Shown one piece after another: positions 24,514-30,926 of a stretch of 42,394 bases of DNA (its first letter is position 1; the number at the start of each line of letters is the position of its first letter). Location of the stretch: contig DBCG01000048.1 of NCBI GenBank assembly GCA_002292945.1, positions 829-43,222 of the forward strand. The letters are read 5' to 3'. A program made the position numbers and the translations under genes. Below the pieces are notes generated by a model. It saw only the letters and a program-made list of their open reading frames with translations. It was not told the origin of the DNA and searched no databases. This DNA is from Proteobacteria bacterium UBA964 (GTDB lineage: Bacteria; Pseudomonadota; Gammaproteobacteria; Steroidobacterales; Steroidobacteraceae).

Positions 24514-25701
24514 TCAGACGCTCAGCAACTCAGCGGCGTCACCGACGCCGCGCGAGGCCCGGTTCCACCACTGCGAGAACGAATCACAGCGCCGATCGAC
24601 GATCGGGAAGATCGTGGGCGCCGCCTCGCATCCGGCCCAGCGCGCGAGCCAAGGCCTGAGGTGGGGGTCATCAACGCTGCGCACCTGACGGGCGCCCTGC
24701 AAGGCGGCGCCGATGGACGCCGCATCCCCGTGCCAACGGAGCGAGGCGAGTTCGGCCATGCGATGCGCGACAAAACGCCAACGCCGATCGCTCCACGGCC
24801 AGACGCGGTGGAAATCGGTGAGGAAGATGCCCACGACGATCACGCCCTGGGGCAGCGACGCCGGGAGGTCACCCAGATTCCAAGGATGGATCAGCCACAC
24901 CTCACGATCTGCGACAGCCGCAGGATCGGGCGGCGTCACACCGAGTCCGGCAGGCGGCGCGGTGCGCAGTGGCGGCTCGAGGCGCGCGGACTCGACCGCC
25001 GACGCGTCGTCTCCTGCGCGCACCGGGGTGGGTACCTGCCGCGCGATCGCATCCAGCGCCTCGTACGACCGATCGATCACGCTGCCCGGGCTGTGCCATG
25101 CAGCGGGCGCGTAACGGGCGACATTGTCCGCGTTGAAGAGATAAGGCTTACGACTGCCCGTTCCGGCCACCCACTGCCAACTGAGGTGGTTGCTCGCGAG
25201 GTCGCCGTCGAGCAGATGCCCATAGAGCCAGTCGGCCGCGACCCGCCAATGCACCTTGCGCAGGTGCACGACATAGCTCGCCAACCACATGCGCGCGTGA
25301 TTGTGCAGGTAGCCGGTCGCGTACAGGCTGTGCACCGCCCTGTCGATGACCGGCACACCCGTGGCGGCTTCACGGATGTCCGTCGGCAGCTGCGAGGCGT
25401 ATCGGGCATCGGGCAATACGCCTTCATGCAACGAGTCCATGATCCCCATGCCCCGATGGCCCCAGACATGGCGGAAGTACTCCCGCCAACCGAGCTCGAA
25501 CACGAACTTGTGCTGCGCATCGAGCGGGTGACGAGCCGTCACACCAGCGAGCACCTCCGGCAGACTGACCAAGCCGTGCGTGATGTACGGCGACAGATAG
25601 GTGACGGCGCCCTCGATCGCGTTGCGGCTGCGGGCATAGTCTTCCGGACGGACCGCGTCGATGCGCGCCAGCGCAGCTTGGCGGGTCGGCGGAAAATCCA
25701 T
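24514..25701 (-). CDS. Photolyase/cryptochrome-like protein with FAD domain first
   Basis: A 395-residue protein. Residues 1-210 match the FAD-binding helical domain of photolyases: 'LSPYITHGLVSLPEV' (36-50), 'ELGWREYFRHVWG' (69-81), 'TGVPVIDRAVHSLYATGYLH' (114-133), 'NHARMWLAS' (134-142) and 'DGDLASNHLSWQWVAGTG' (165-182). No alpha/beta antenna domain precedes it; the protein starts where that domain would normally end. After a low-complexity linker (about 215-265), residues 266-395 look like the missing alpha/beta domain. They run 'REVWLIHPWNLGDLP', 'GVIVVGIFLTDFHRVWPWSD', 'RRWRFVAHRMAEL' and 'WHGDAASIGAAL'. The usual order therefore seems reversed. It may repair UV lesions or sense light. 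The ATG at 25701 has GAGGA upstream, and tRNA-Phe lies 52 bases upstream on the same strand with no terminator between. Confidence 0.85.
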   Translation of the reverse strand: MDFPPTRQAALARIDAVRPEDYARSRNAIEGAVTYLSPYITHGLVSLPEVLAGVTARHPLDAQHKFVFELGWREYFRHVWGHRGMGIMDSLHEGVLPDARYASQLPTDIREAATGVPVIDRAVHSLYATGYLHNHARMWLASYVVHLRKVHWRVAADWLYGHLLDGDLASNHLSWQWVAGTGSRKPYLFNADNVARYAPAAWHSPGSVIDRSYEALDAIARQVPTPVRAGDDASAVESARLEPPLRTAPPAGLGVTPPDPAAVADREVWLIHPWNLGDLPASLPQGVIVVGIFLTDFHRVWPWSDRRWRFVAHRMAELASLRWHGDAASIGAALQGARQVRSVDDPHLRPWLARWAGCEAAPTIFPIVDRRCDSFSQWWNRASRGVGDAAELLSV

Positions 25702-25753
25702 ACGAGAGTCCTCGGGCAGGCCTTCGGGGAGACCGGACGGGGATCTTGGAGGA

Positions 25754-25829
25754 TGGTGGCCGGGGTCGGAATCGAACCAACGACACGCGGATTTTCAATC
25801 CGCTGCTCTACCAACTGAGCTACCCGGCC
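25754..25829 (-). tRNA. tRNA-Phe (GAA)
   Basis: On the minus strand this folds as a 76-nucleotide tRNA including encoded CCA. The acceptor stem is GGCCGGG/CCCGGCC, the D-stem GCTC/GAGC, and the anticodon stem GCGGA/TCCGC with loop TTGAAAA giving anticodon GAA (Phe). The T-arm is GTTGG-TTCGATT-CCGAC, and A-CCA follows at the 3' end. It has its own strong promoter at 25864-25892 and is the only RNA gene I find in the window. Confidence 0.97.
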
Positions 25830-25844
25830 TCGGGCAAGCAGAGA

Positions 25845-25856
25845 CCCCGATCGGGG
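25845..25856. repeat. Perfect 12-base palindrome in the tRNA-Phe leader
   Basis: CCCCGATCGGGG lies between the tRNA-Phe -10 and the mature 5' end, starting at about the second transcribed base. It has no T-run, so it is not a classical terminator. It could form a short hairpin in the tRNA precursor or be chance in GC-rich DNA. Confidence 0.4.
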
Positions 25857-25863
25857 GGACGCA

Positions 25864-25892
25864 ATTAGACTCGCGCGACGGCGGCGCGTCAA
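25864..25892 (-). promoter_or_regulatory. tRNA-Phe promoter
   Basis: On the minus strand TTGACG (25887-25892) and TCTAAT (25864-25869) are separated by exactly 17 bases, a near-consensus sigma-70 promoter. The expected start is about 25857, some 28 bases before the mature tRNA. The bases after the -10 (TGCGTCCCCCC) are a GC-rich discriminator, as found in stringently controlled stable-RNA promoters. Transcription may continue into the photolyase-like gene. Confidence 0.8.
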
Positions 25893-25951
25893 GCGGGTGG
25901 TCAGGCAAGCCGCTGAATAGACGCGGTTTTCCGCCGCTCGACCGCGGTCAC

Positions 25952-27688
25952 TTAAGGCGCCACGGCCGCCGCTCCGGGCCGCCTCGGGTCAGCGGCGCCG
26001 AGGAAAAAGTCGCCCTCGATGGCGATCGACTGCGCGCTTCCCATCGTCTCGCTCTGGCGGAGCTTGTGGCCCTTGCGCCGCAGCAGCGCCAGCGTATCGG
26101 GATTGAAGTTCGGTTCGACCTCAAGCGCGCCCTCGCCTTGAGAGATACGCGGTTGGTGGGTCGCCTCGTCGATGTTCAACTTGAAGTCGATGACGTTCAC
26201 CAGCACCTGCAGCACCGTGTTGATGATCCGGCCGCCACCGGGCGTGCCGACCGCGAGCCACGGCTTGTCACCACGGAACACGAGCGTCGGCATCATCGTG
26301 GACATCATCCGCTTGCCGGGTTGCATGGCATTCGGTGGCTCGGGTTCGCCGCGCTGTGCCGCGCGGAACGCCCGCTCATGGCTGAAGTTGTCCATCTGAT
26401 TGTTGAGCAGAAATCCGCCGCCTTCGATGACGACGCCCGACCCGAAGTCGGACCCCAGCGTGTAAGTGACCGACACCAGATTGCCCTCACGGTCGGCGAC
26501 GGAGTAGTGCGTGGTGCTCGGGCTCTCGAACGCAAAGGGATCGCCCGCGGTGACATCCCCGTCGGCGCTCGCTCGGCGCAGGCTGATGAGCTTCGCACGG
26601 CGGGCGGCATAGGCCTTCGAAGTCATGCCGTTCACCGGCACGGTCGCGAAGCCGGTGTCCCCCAGGTGCCGCACCCGGTCGCGATGGCCGAGGCGCATGG
26701 TCTCGGCGAGCAGGTGCAACGAGTCCGCGGATCCCGCGGCCATCTTGCCGACCTCGAAATTCTCGAGGATGTTGAGCATCAGGAGGAGCGCCGCGCCGCC
26801 GCTCGCCGGCGGCGGGGTGTAGACGGTGTGGCCGCGGTAAGTGCCGACCAACGGCTCGCGCTCGATGGCTCGGTACGCCGCGAGATCCTCGCGCGTGATG
26901 AGCCCCCCGTGGCGACGCATGTCCGCCTCGATGCGCGTGGCCACTTCCCCGGTGTAGAACGCATCGGCGCCCCCCGTGGCGACCTGGTCCAGCGTCCAAG
27001 CGAGATCCGGTTGGCGCAGGCGCTCTCCCGCTCGGTAGGCCGTGCCGTCGGCCTTGAAGAAAGCGGACTGCGCAGCGGCGCTGGCCTTCAAGCGTTCGCG
27101 CCCCCACCCGAAGACGAAGGCCTCGTCGGCGCTCAGCGCGACGCCATCGCGGGCGAGGGCCACCGCCGGCGCGACCAACGACGACCACGCGTTGCGGCCG
27201 TACTTCCCGTGCGCCATCCAAAGACCAGCCACGGTGCCGGGGACGGCGGCCGCCCGATAGCCGACCGAAGCGTCACGCAGTTCGCGCCCCTCAGCATCGA
27301 CGAACATCCCAAGCTTCGCTGCGCCCGGCGCCACGCTGCGGAAATCGATGACGGTGACGCGCTTCTCCTCGGCGAGGTATACGGTCATGAAGCCGTCGCC
27401 GCCGATGTTGCCGGCGCGCGGCAACGTCACCGCGAGCGCGAACCCGACCGCGACGGCGGCATCGATGGCGTTGCCGCCCTCGGCAAGGACCCGGGCGCCG
27501 ACCGCGCTGGCTGCCTCGTTCTGGCTGACCACCATGCCGTCGAGGTCGACCCGCGGCGAATGGATGCTCGGATATTCGAGCAGCGACCGCTGCTGTGCCC
27601 GGGCTTCGGACGACGGCAAGAGGCCGAGGGCTACCACCACAGATGCGGCCAAGACAGACCGCAAGGATCCCAGAAAGAAGCTCTTCAT
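25952..27688 (-). CDS. ggt: Gamma-glutamyltransferase (glutathione hydrolase)
   Basis: A 578-residue gamma-glutamyltranspeptidase, an Ntn-hydrolase that cleaves glutathione and other gamma-glutamyl compounds in the periplasm. The precursor should self-cleave before Thr392 in 'PSTTHYSVADREGNLVS', the nucleophile of the small subunit. 'GNAIDAAVAVGFALAVTLPR' and 'NIGGDGFMTVY' in the large subunit, and 'SDFGSGVVIEGGGFLLNNQM', 'RMMSTMMPTLVF' and 'GTPGGGRIINTVLQVLVN' in the small subunit, are family landmarks. A signal peptide occupies residues 1-31. The start at 27688 is preceded by GGGAGTGAG and lies 7 bases after the stop of a small membrane-protein gene. It closes the mutY-yggX-hydroxylase operon. 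With gshA at 38349 the window holds both glutathione synthesis and breakdown. Confidence 0.94.
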   Translation of the reverse strand: MKSFFLGSLRSVLAASVVVALGLLPSSEARAQQRSLLEYPSIHSPRVDLDGMVVSQNEAASAVGARVLAEGGNAIDAAVAVGFALAVTLPRAGNIGGDGFMTVYLAEEKRVTVIDFRSVAPGAAKLGMFVDAEGRELRDASVGYRAAAVPGTVAGLWMAHGKYGRNAWSSLVAPAVALARDGVALSADEAFVFGWGRERLKASAAAQSAFFKADGTAYRAGERLRQPDLAWTLDQVATGGADAFYTGEVATRIEADMRRHGGLITREDLAAYRAIEREPLVGTYRGHTVYTPPPASGGAALLLMLNILENFEVGKMAAGSADSLHLLAETMRLGHRDRVRHLGDTGFATVPVNGMTSKAYAARRAKLISLRRASADGDVTAGDPFAFESPSTTHYSVADREGNLVSVTYTLGSDFGSGVVIEGGGFLLNNQMDNFSHERAFRAAQRGEPEPPNAMQPGKRMMSTMMPTLVFRGDKPWLAVGTPGGGRIINTVLQVLVNVIDFKLNIDEATHQPRISQGEGALEVEPNFNPDTLALLRRKGHKLRQSETMGSAQSIAIEGDFFLGAADPRRPGAAAVAP

Positions 27689-27695
27689 CGCGTAC

Positions 27696-28304
27696 TCACT
27701 CCCTACCGACACGGCGCGCTGCGGCGCTGCCGACGACCAACCACAACGCGCCTGCAAGCGCGTAATGCAGCGCTTGGGTCTTCGACAACAGTGTAGGCAG
27801 CGCGCCGCCCGTTGGCCAAGCGCCGGCGGCGATCGCGAAACCGGCGAACAGCAACAGTACGCCTGTGAGCGCTGCCGCTCGACTGCGGCCTCCACCGTGA
27901 CGGAGGACCACCCACGCGATCGCAAGCACGCTCAGCAAAGGCGCGAGCTGCCCCCAGGCCTTGAAGCCCAGCAGCCACACCGCGATGCCGAAGCCACCGA
28001 TCGGGAACGCGAGCCACCAGGCGCCGACCGCATGACGCGCGAGCGCACTGCCGGGGCTTGCGAAACTGAACGCCAGCAGCGGAAAGCCGGCCACGGCCGC
28101 CACCAGCGAAGCGAAACGGTGCGCACCACCGACCGCCGTGGCCAAGGGCTCCCATGATGAGAACCGCAACACGCCGAGAAGCGCGGCGATGCCGATGAGC
28201 AGGCAGGCGACGCCCATCCCGCCACGGCCGTCGGCGCGGCAGCGATGCGCGAGCACGGCACAGACGAGCGCGAGGACGAGGTCGGAGAACGCGTCCGGTG
28301 TCAT
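27696..28304 (-). CDS. Hypothetical integral membrane protein
   Basis: A 202-residue protein that is hydrophobic almost throughout, with about six membrane spans: 'SDLVLALVCAVLAH', 'VACLLIGIAALLGVL', 'RFASLVAAVAGFPLLAFSF', 'WWLAFPIGGFGIAVWLL', 'LAPLLSVLAIAWVVL', 'ALTGVLLLFAGFAIAAGAW', and a last span near 'LHYALAGALWLVVG'. The C-terminus is basic (cytoplasmic). I recognise no family motif and assign no function. It lies 33 bases after the fatty acid hydroxylase gene and 7 bases before ggt on the same strand, so it belongs to that operon. No strong ribosome site is visible. Confidence 0.75.
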   Translation of the reverse strand: MTPDAFSDLVLALVCAVLAHRCRADGRGGMGVACLLIGIAALLGVLRFSSWEPLATAVGGAHRFASLVAAVAGFPLLAFSFASPGSALARHAVGAWWLAFPIGGFGIAVWLLGFKAWGQLAPLLSVLAIAWVVLRHGGGRSRAAALTGVLLLFAGFAIAAGAWPTGGALPTLLSKTQALHYALAGALWLVVGSAAARRVGRE

Positions 28305-28337
28305 CGCGGCGGCATCCGTCCGCTCAAGCAGGCGTAT

Positions 28338-29477
28338 TCAAAGAAAAAGCAGCCAGGCGACCGGCAGCGCGACGATCCAGCGCGTCGCCTCGAGCCAGCG
28401 CCCCCAGCGCCGCCCCTCCATCAGCCCTGCAGGTGCCGCCAACGCGGCGACCATCCAGACCGCCGCGAGCACGCCTTGCCAAGCGTCCCAGCGCGGGAAC
28501 AGGTAGAGGAAGGTGCAGGCGAGCAGCAGACTGACGACGAGCTGCGCGCCCACATAACGGGCGAGACCCGGCGACACGCTCACTTCGTGGCGCTGGAACG
28601 CCGCCGCATCGAACCCGGCAAGACCTTCGCCTTGCCAGCCGGAGGGCGGCGCGAACAACGCCTCGAGCTTCGCGGCGAGCCCACGGGCGGCGCGCAGATC
28701 GCGCCAGATGACGGTGTAGTAGTGCAGGTTGCCCCACAGCGGGTTCACGCTGCGCAGCGGCGTGCGCACGCCGTAGGTGATCGGGCCGTCACGCTCGTCG
28801 GCGAAGGTGCCGAACAGCCGGTCCCACACGACGAGGATGCCACCGTAGTTGCGGTCGATGCAGTAATCGTCCTGCCCGTGGTGCACGCGGTGATTGCTCG
28901 GGCTCACGAACACGCGGTCGAACCAACCGAGCCGACCGATGAGCTCGGTGTGCGTCCAGTATTGGTACAGCAGGTCGATGAGCGCTGCGGTCACCCACAT
29001 CTCGGGCGGCACGCCCATCACCGCCATGGGCAGGTAGAACATCCAGTCGAAGACGAAGGTCGTAGAGGACTGGCGCAGCGCCGTCGACAGGTTGAAGTGC
29101 TCGCTGTTGTGGTGGGTGACATGACCCGCCCACATGATCCGCACCTCGTGGTTGGCACGGTGCTTCCAGTAGTAGAAAAAATCGTAGACGACCACCGCCG
29201 CGACCCAGGCGAGCGGGTTGGACTTGTCCCATTCCACGACCGCGAACTGCTGGTAGGCGAGGATGTAGAGGCCGACCGTCAGCAGCCGTGGAAAAGCGGC
29301 GGCGATGCGGCTCAGAAGACCGATCTGCAGACTGCCGACCGAATCGGCGAACTGGTAGATCGCGCGACTGCCACCCGCAGCATCGGCGATCCGGTTGCCG
29401 CGCAGCCGCCACGCCAACACCGCCTCCAATACGACGGTGGCCATGAAGATAGGGATCGCGTAGAGGATCGGGTTCAT
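28338..29477 (-). CDS. Sterol desaturase / fatty acid hydroxylase superfamily protein
   Basis: A 379-residue membrane protein with the eight-His di-iron motifs of the family: 'YWKHRANHE', 'HVTHHNSEHFN' and 'NHRVHHGQDD', with membrane helices around them. It ends with an extra C-terminal region of about 110 residues containing three hydrophobic segments. Relatives hydroxylate or desaturate lipids, sterols and hopanoids using oxygen and two irons, and include alkylglycerol monooxygenase-like proteins; 'RNYGGILVVWDRLFGTF' is characteristic of that branch. The lipid substrate is unknown. The start (29477) overlaps the stop of yggX by four bases (ATGA), so the two are translationally coupled. Placement of a di-iron enzyme behind an iron-trafficking protein may be meaningful. 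Confidence 0.9.
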   Translation of the reverse strand: MNPILYAIPIFMATVVLEAVLAWRLRGNRIADAAGGSRAIYQFADSVGSLQIGLLSRIAAAFPRLLTVGLYILAYQQFAVVEWDKSNPLAWVAAVVVYDFFYYWKHRANHEVRIMWAGHVTHHNSEHFNLSTALRQSSTTFVFDWMFYLPMAVMGVPPEMWVTAALIDLLYQYWTHTELIGRLGWFDRVFVSPSNHRVHHGQDDYCIDRNYGGILVVWDRLFGTFADERDGPITYGVRTPLRSVNPLWGNLHYYTVIWRDLRAARGLAAKLEALFAPPSGWQGEGLAGFDAAAFQRHEVSVSPGLARYVGAQLVVSLLLACTFLYLFPRWDAWQGVLAAVWMVAALAAPAGLMEGRRWGRWLEATRWIVALPVAWLLFL

Positions 29478-29755
29478 GTCGGAGCGACGAAACCTTCTGG
29501 CTTGGCCGCGCCTTCGCCGAACAAGAACTTCTCCATCTCGCCCTCGAGGAACTTGCGCGCCTTCGGTTCGATCGGCACCAAGCGGTTCTCGTTGATGAGC
29601 ATCGTCTGGTGGGCGACCCAGCGTTGCCAGCCTTCTTTCGACACGCCCCGCCAGATACGCACGCCGAGATCGCCGGGATAAGGCAGCCGGTCGAGGCCGG
29701 GCGCTTCGCGCTTGAGCACCACGCACTGGACCATGCGGACGGGAACCTCGGCCAT
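29474..29755 (-). CDS. yggX: Fe(2+)-trafficking protein YggX
   Basis: A 93-residue protein matching YggX: 'VQCVVLKREAPGLDRLPYPG' with the conserved early Cys, 'LGVRIWRGVSKEGWQRWVAH', 'QTMLINENRLVPIEP' and 'EGEMEKFLFGEG'. YggX protects Fe-S clusters from oxidative damage and supports their repair in the cytoplasm; its gene follows mutY in E. coli as it does here. I chose ATG 29755, which has GTGAGG at the right distance, over a GTG four codons upstream. The mutY-yggX pairing fits, since MutY itself is an Fe-S enzyme that deals with oxidised DNA. Confidence 0.95.
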   Translation of the reverse strand: MAEVPVRMVQCVVLKREAPGLDRLPYPGDLGVRIWRGVSKEGWQRWVAHQTMLINENRLVPIEPKARKFLEGEMEKFLFGEGAAKPEGFVAPT

Positions 29756-29792
29756 AGCCTGCCTCACTGTCGAAGATCCGAAGGATCGAGGG

Positions 29793-30869
29793 TCAAAGGA
29801 ACGTGACGGTGAGCCCTTCGAGCAATTGCCTCACCGGAGCCGGCAGGCCGACCGCAGCAGGACCCTCGGCACCCTGAAGGTTATACCAGAGGCCCGCAGC
29901 AGGCTCCACGCTGGCCGGCGCACCGTCGAGCAGCAGCGGCATGATCTCGAGGTCGAAGTGGGTGAACGAATGCGGCACCGACGCGAGCGCCTGCGGCGTG
30001 CCGCGCCACGCGGGGAACTGGCTGCTCGCCCATGCTGTCGCGGCGCTCGCCGAGGCGAACTCGGGCGCGCACCAGAGTCCGCCCCAGATGCCGCGTTCCG
30101 GCCGGCGCTCGAGGAACACCGCACCCTGCTCATCCCGCACGAACAGCATCCAGCAGCGTCTCGATGGGCGTGCGTCACCACGCGCGCGCGGCTTCGGCGC
30201 CGGGATCTCGTGTTGGCGACCGCTGCGGTGCGCGCTGCAACCCTCGCTCAACGGACAGAGCGCGCAGGCGGGTCTGCGGCGGGTGCACAGGGTCGCGCCG
30301 AGGTCCATCACGGCCTGCGTATAGGTCGCGACACCGTCCGCGGGCGTAGCGGCCTCCGACAACGCCCACAACCGCTGCTCGACCGCACGCTCCGCGGCAC
30401 TGCCCTCGACACCGAAGCAGCGCGCGAGCACGCGCTTGACGTTGCCGTCGAGGATCGGATGCCGCTCATCCCGGGACAAGGCGAGGATCGCACCGGCCGT
30501 GGAGCGGCCGATGCCGGGCAGCGCGATCACCTCGTCGAAACGGAACGGGAACTCACCGCCGTGCCGGTCGCGGATCTGTTGCGCCGCACGATGCAGGTTG
30601 CGCGCCCGCGCGTAGTAGCCGAGCCCGGTCCAAAGATGCAGCACCTCGTCGATGGGCGCCGCCGCGAGCGCTGCGATGTCCGGAAAGCGCAACATGAAGC
30701 GTTCGTAGTACGGGATGGCCGTCGCGACCTGCGTCTGCTGCAGCATGATCTCCGAGACCCACACCCGGTAAGGGCTGCGCGCTCGCTGCCACGGCAGATC
30801 GTGGCGACCGCTGCGCAGATGCCAAGCGATGAGCGCGGGACCAAGATGCGACGCCTCGGCGGGTTTCAT
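29793..30869 (-). CDS. mutY: A/G-specific adenine DNA glycosylase MutY
   Basis: A 358-residue MutY, which removes A mispaired with 8-oxoguanine. The catalytic Glu40 is in 'VSEIMLQQTQVATAIPYYER'. The helix-hairpin-helix is 'IALPGIGRSTAGAILALS' (about 115-132), and the catalytic Asp is in 'ILDGNVKRVL' (Asp141). The 4Fe-4S loop has Cys195, Cys202, Cys205 and Cys211 in the C-x6-C-x2-C-x5-C pattern. The C-terminal half is the NUDIX-like 8-oxoG recognition domain ('VFLERRPERGIWGGLWCAPE'; 'HSFTHFDLEIMPL'). ATG 30869 has no Shine-Dalgarno sequence but has TACAAT seven bases upstream, so the message may be leaderless. It heads the operon mutY-yggX-hydroxylase-membrane protein-ggt. Confidence 0.96.
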   Translation of the reverse strand: MKPAEASHLGPALIAWHLRSGRHDLPWQRARSPYRVWVSEIMLQQTQVATAIPYYERFMLRFPDIAALAAAPIDEVLHLWTGLGYYARARNLHRAAQQIRDRHGGEFPFRFDEVIALPGIGRSTAGAILALSRDERHPILDGNVKRVLARCFGVEGSAAERAVEQRLWALSEAATPADGVATYTQAVMDLGATLCTRRRPACALCPLSEGCSAHRSGRQHEIPAPKPRARGDARPSRRCWMLFVRDEQGAVFLERRPERGIWGGLWCAPEFASASAATAWASSQFPAWRGTPQALASVPHSFTHFDLEIMPLLLDGAPASVEPAAGLWYNLQGAEGPAAVGLPAPVRQLLEGLTVTFL

Positions 30870-30876
30870 GACGGGG

Positions 30877-30882
30877 ATTGTA
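30877..30882 (-). promoter_or_regulatory. Candidate -10 placed for a leaderless mutY transcript
   Basis: On the minus strand TACAAT (five of six bases of TATAAT) ends seven bases before the mutY ATG, so transcription would begin at or next to the A of the start codon. No ribosome-binding site precedes that ATG. No good -35 is present 16-18 bases upstream, so this needs experimental support. Confidence 0.35.
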
Positions 30883-30926
30883 TGATGCGCGCACCCCATC
30901 ATCGCCGCTCACCGTCAGGAACCCCT

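Noticed and set aside
25845..25856. Palindrome considered as an intrinsic terminator for the ggt operon.
   Set aside because: It has no T-run and lies downstream of the tRNA promoter, so it would stop the tRNA transcript almost at once.
29712..30926. Open frame joining the region opposite mutY to the L,D-transpeptidase, giving a much longer protein.
   Set aside because: The upstream part is the antisense of mutY, and the signal peptide of the transpeptidase begins only at about 30927, so the extension is not real.
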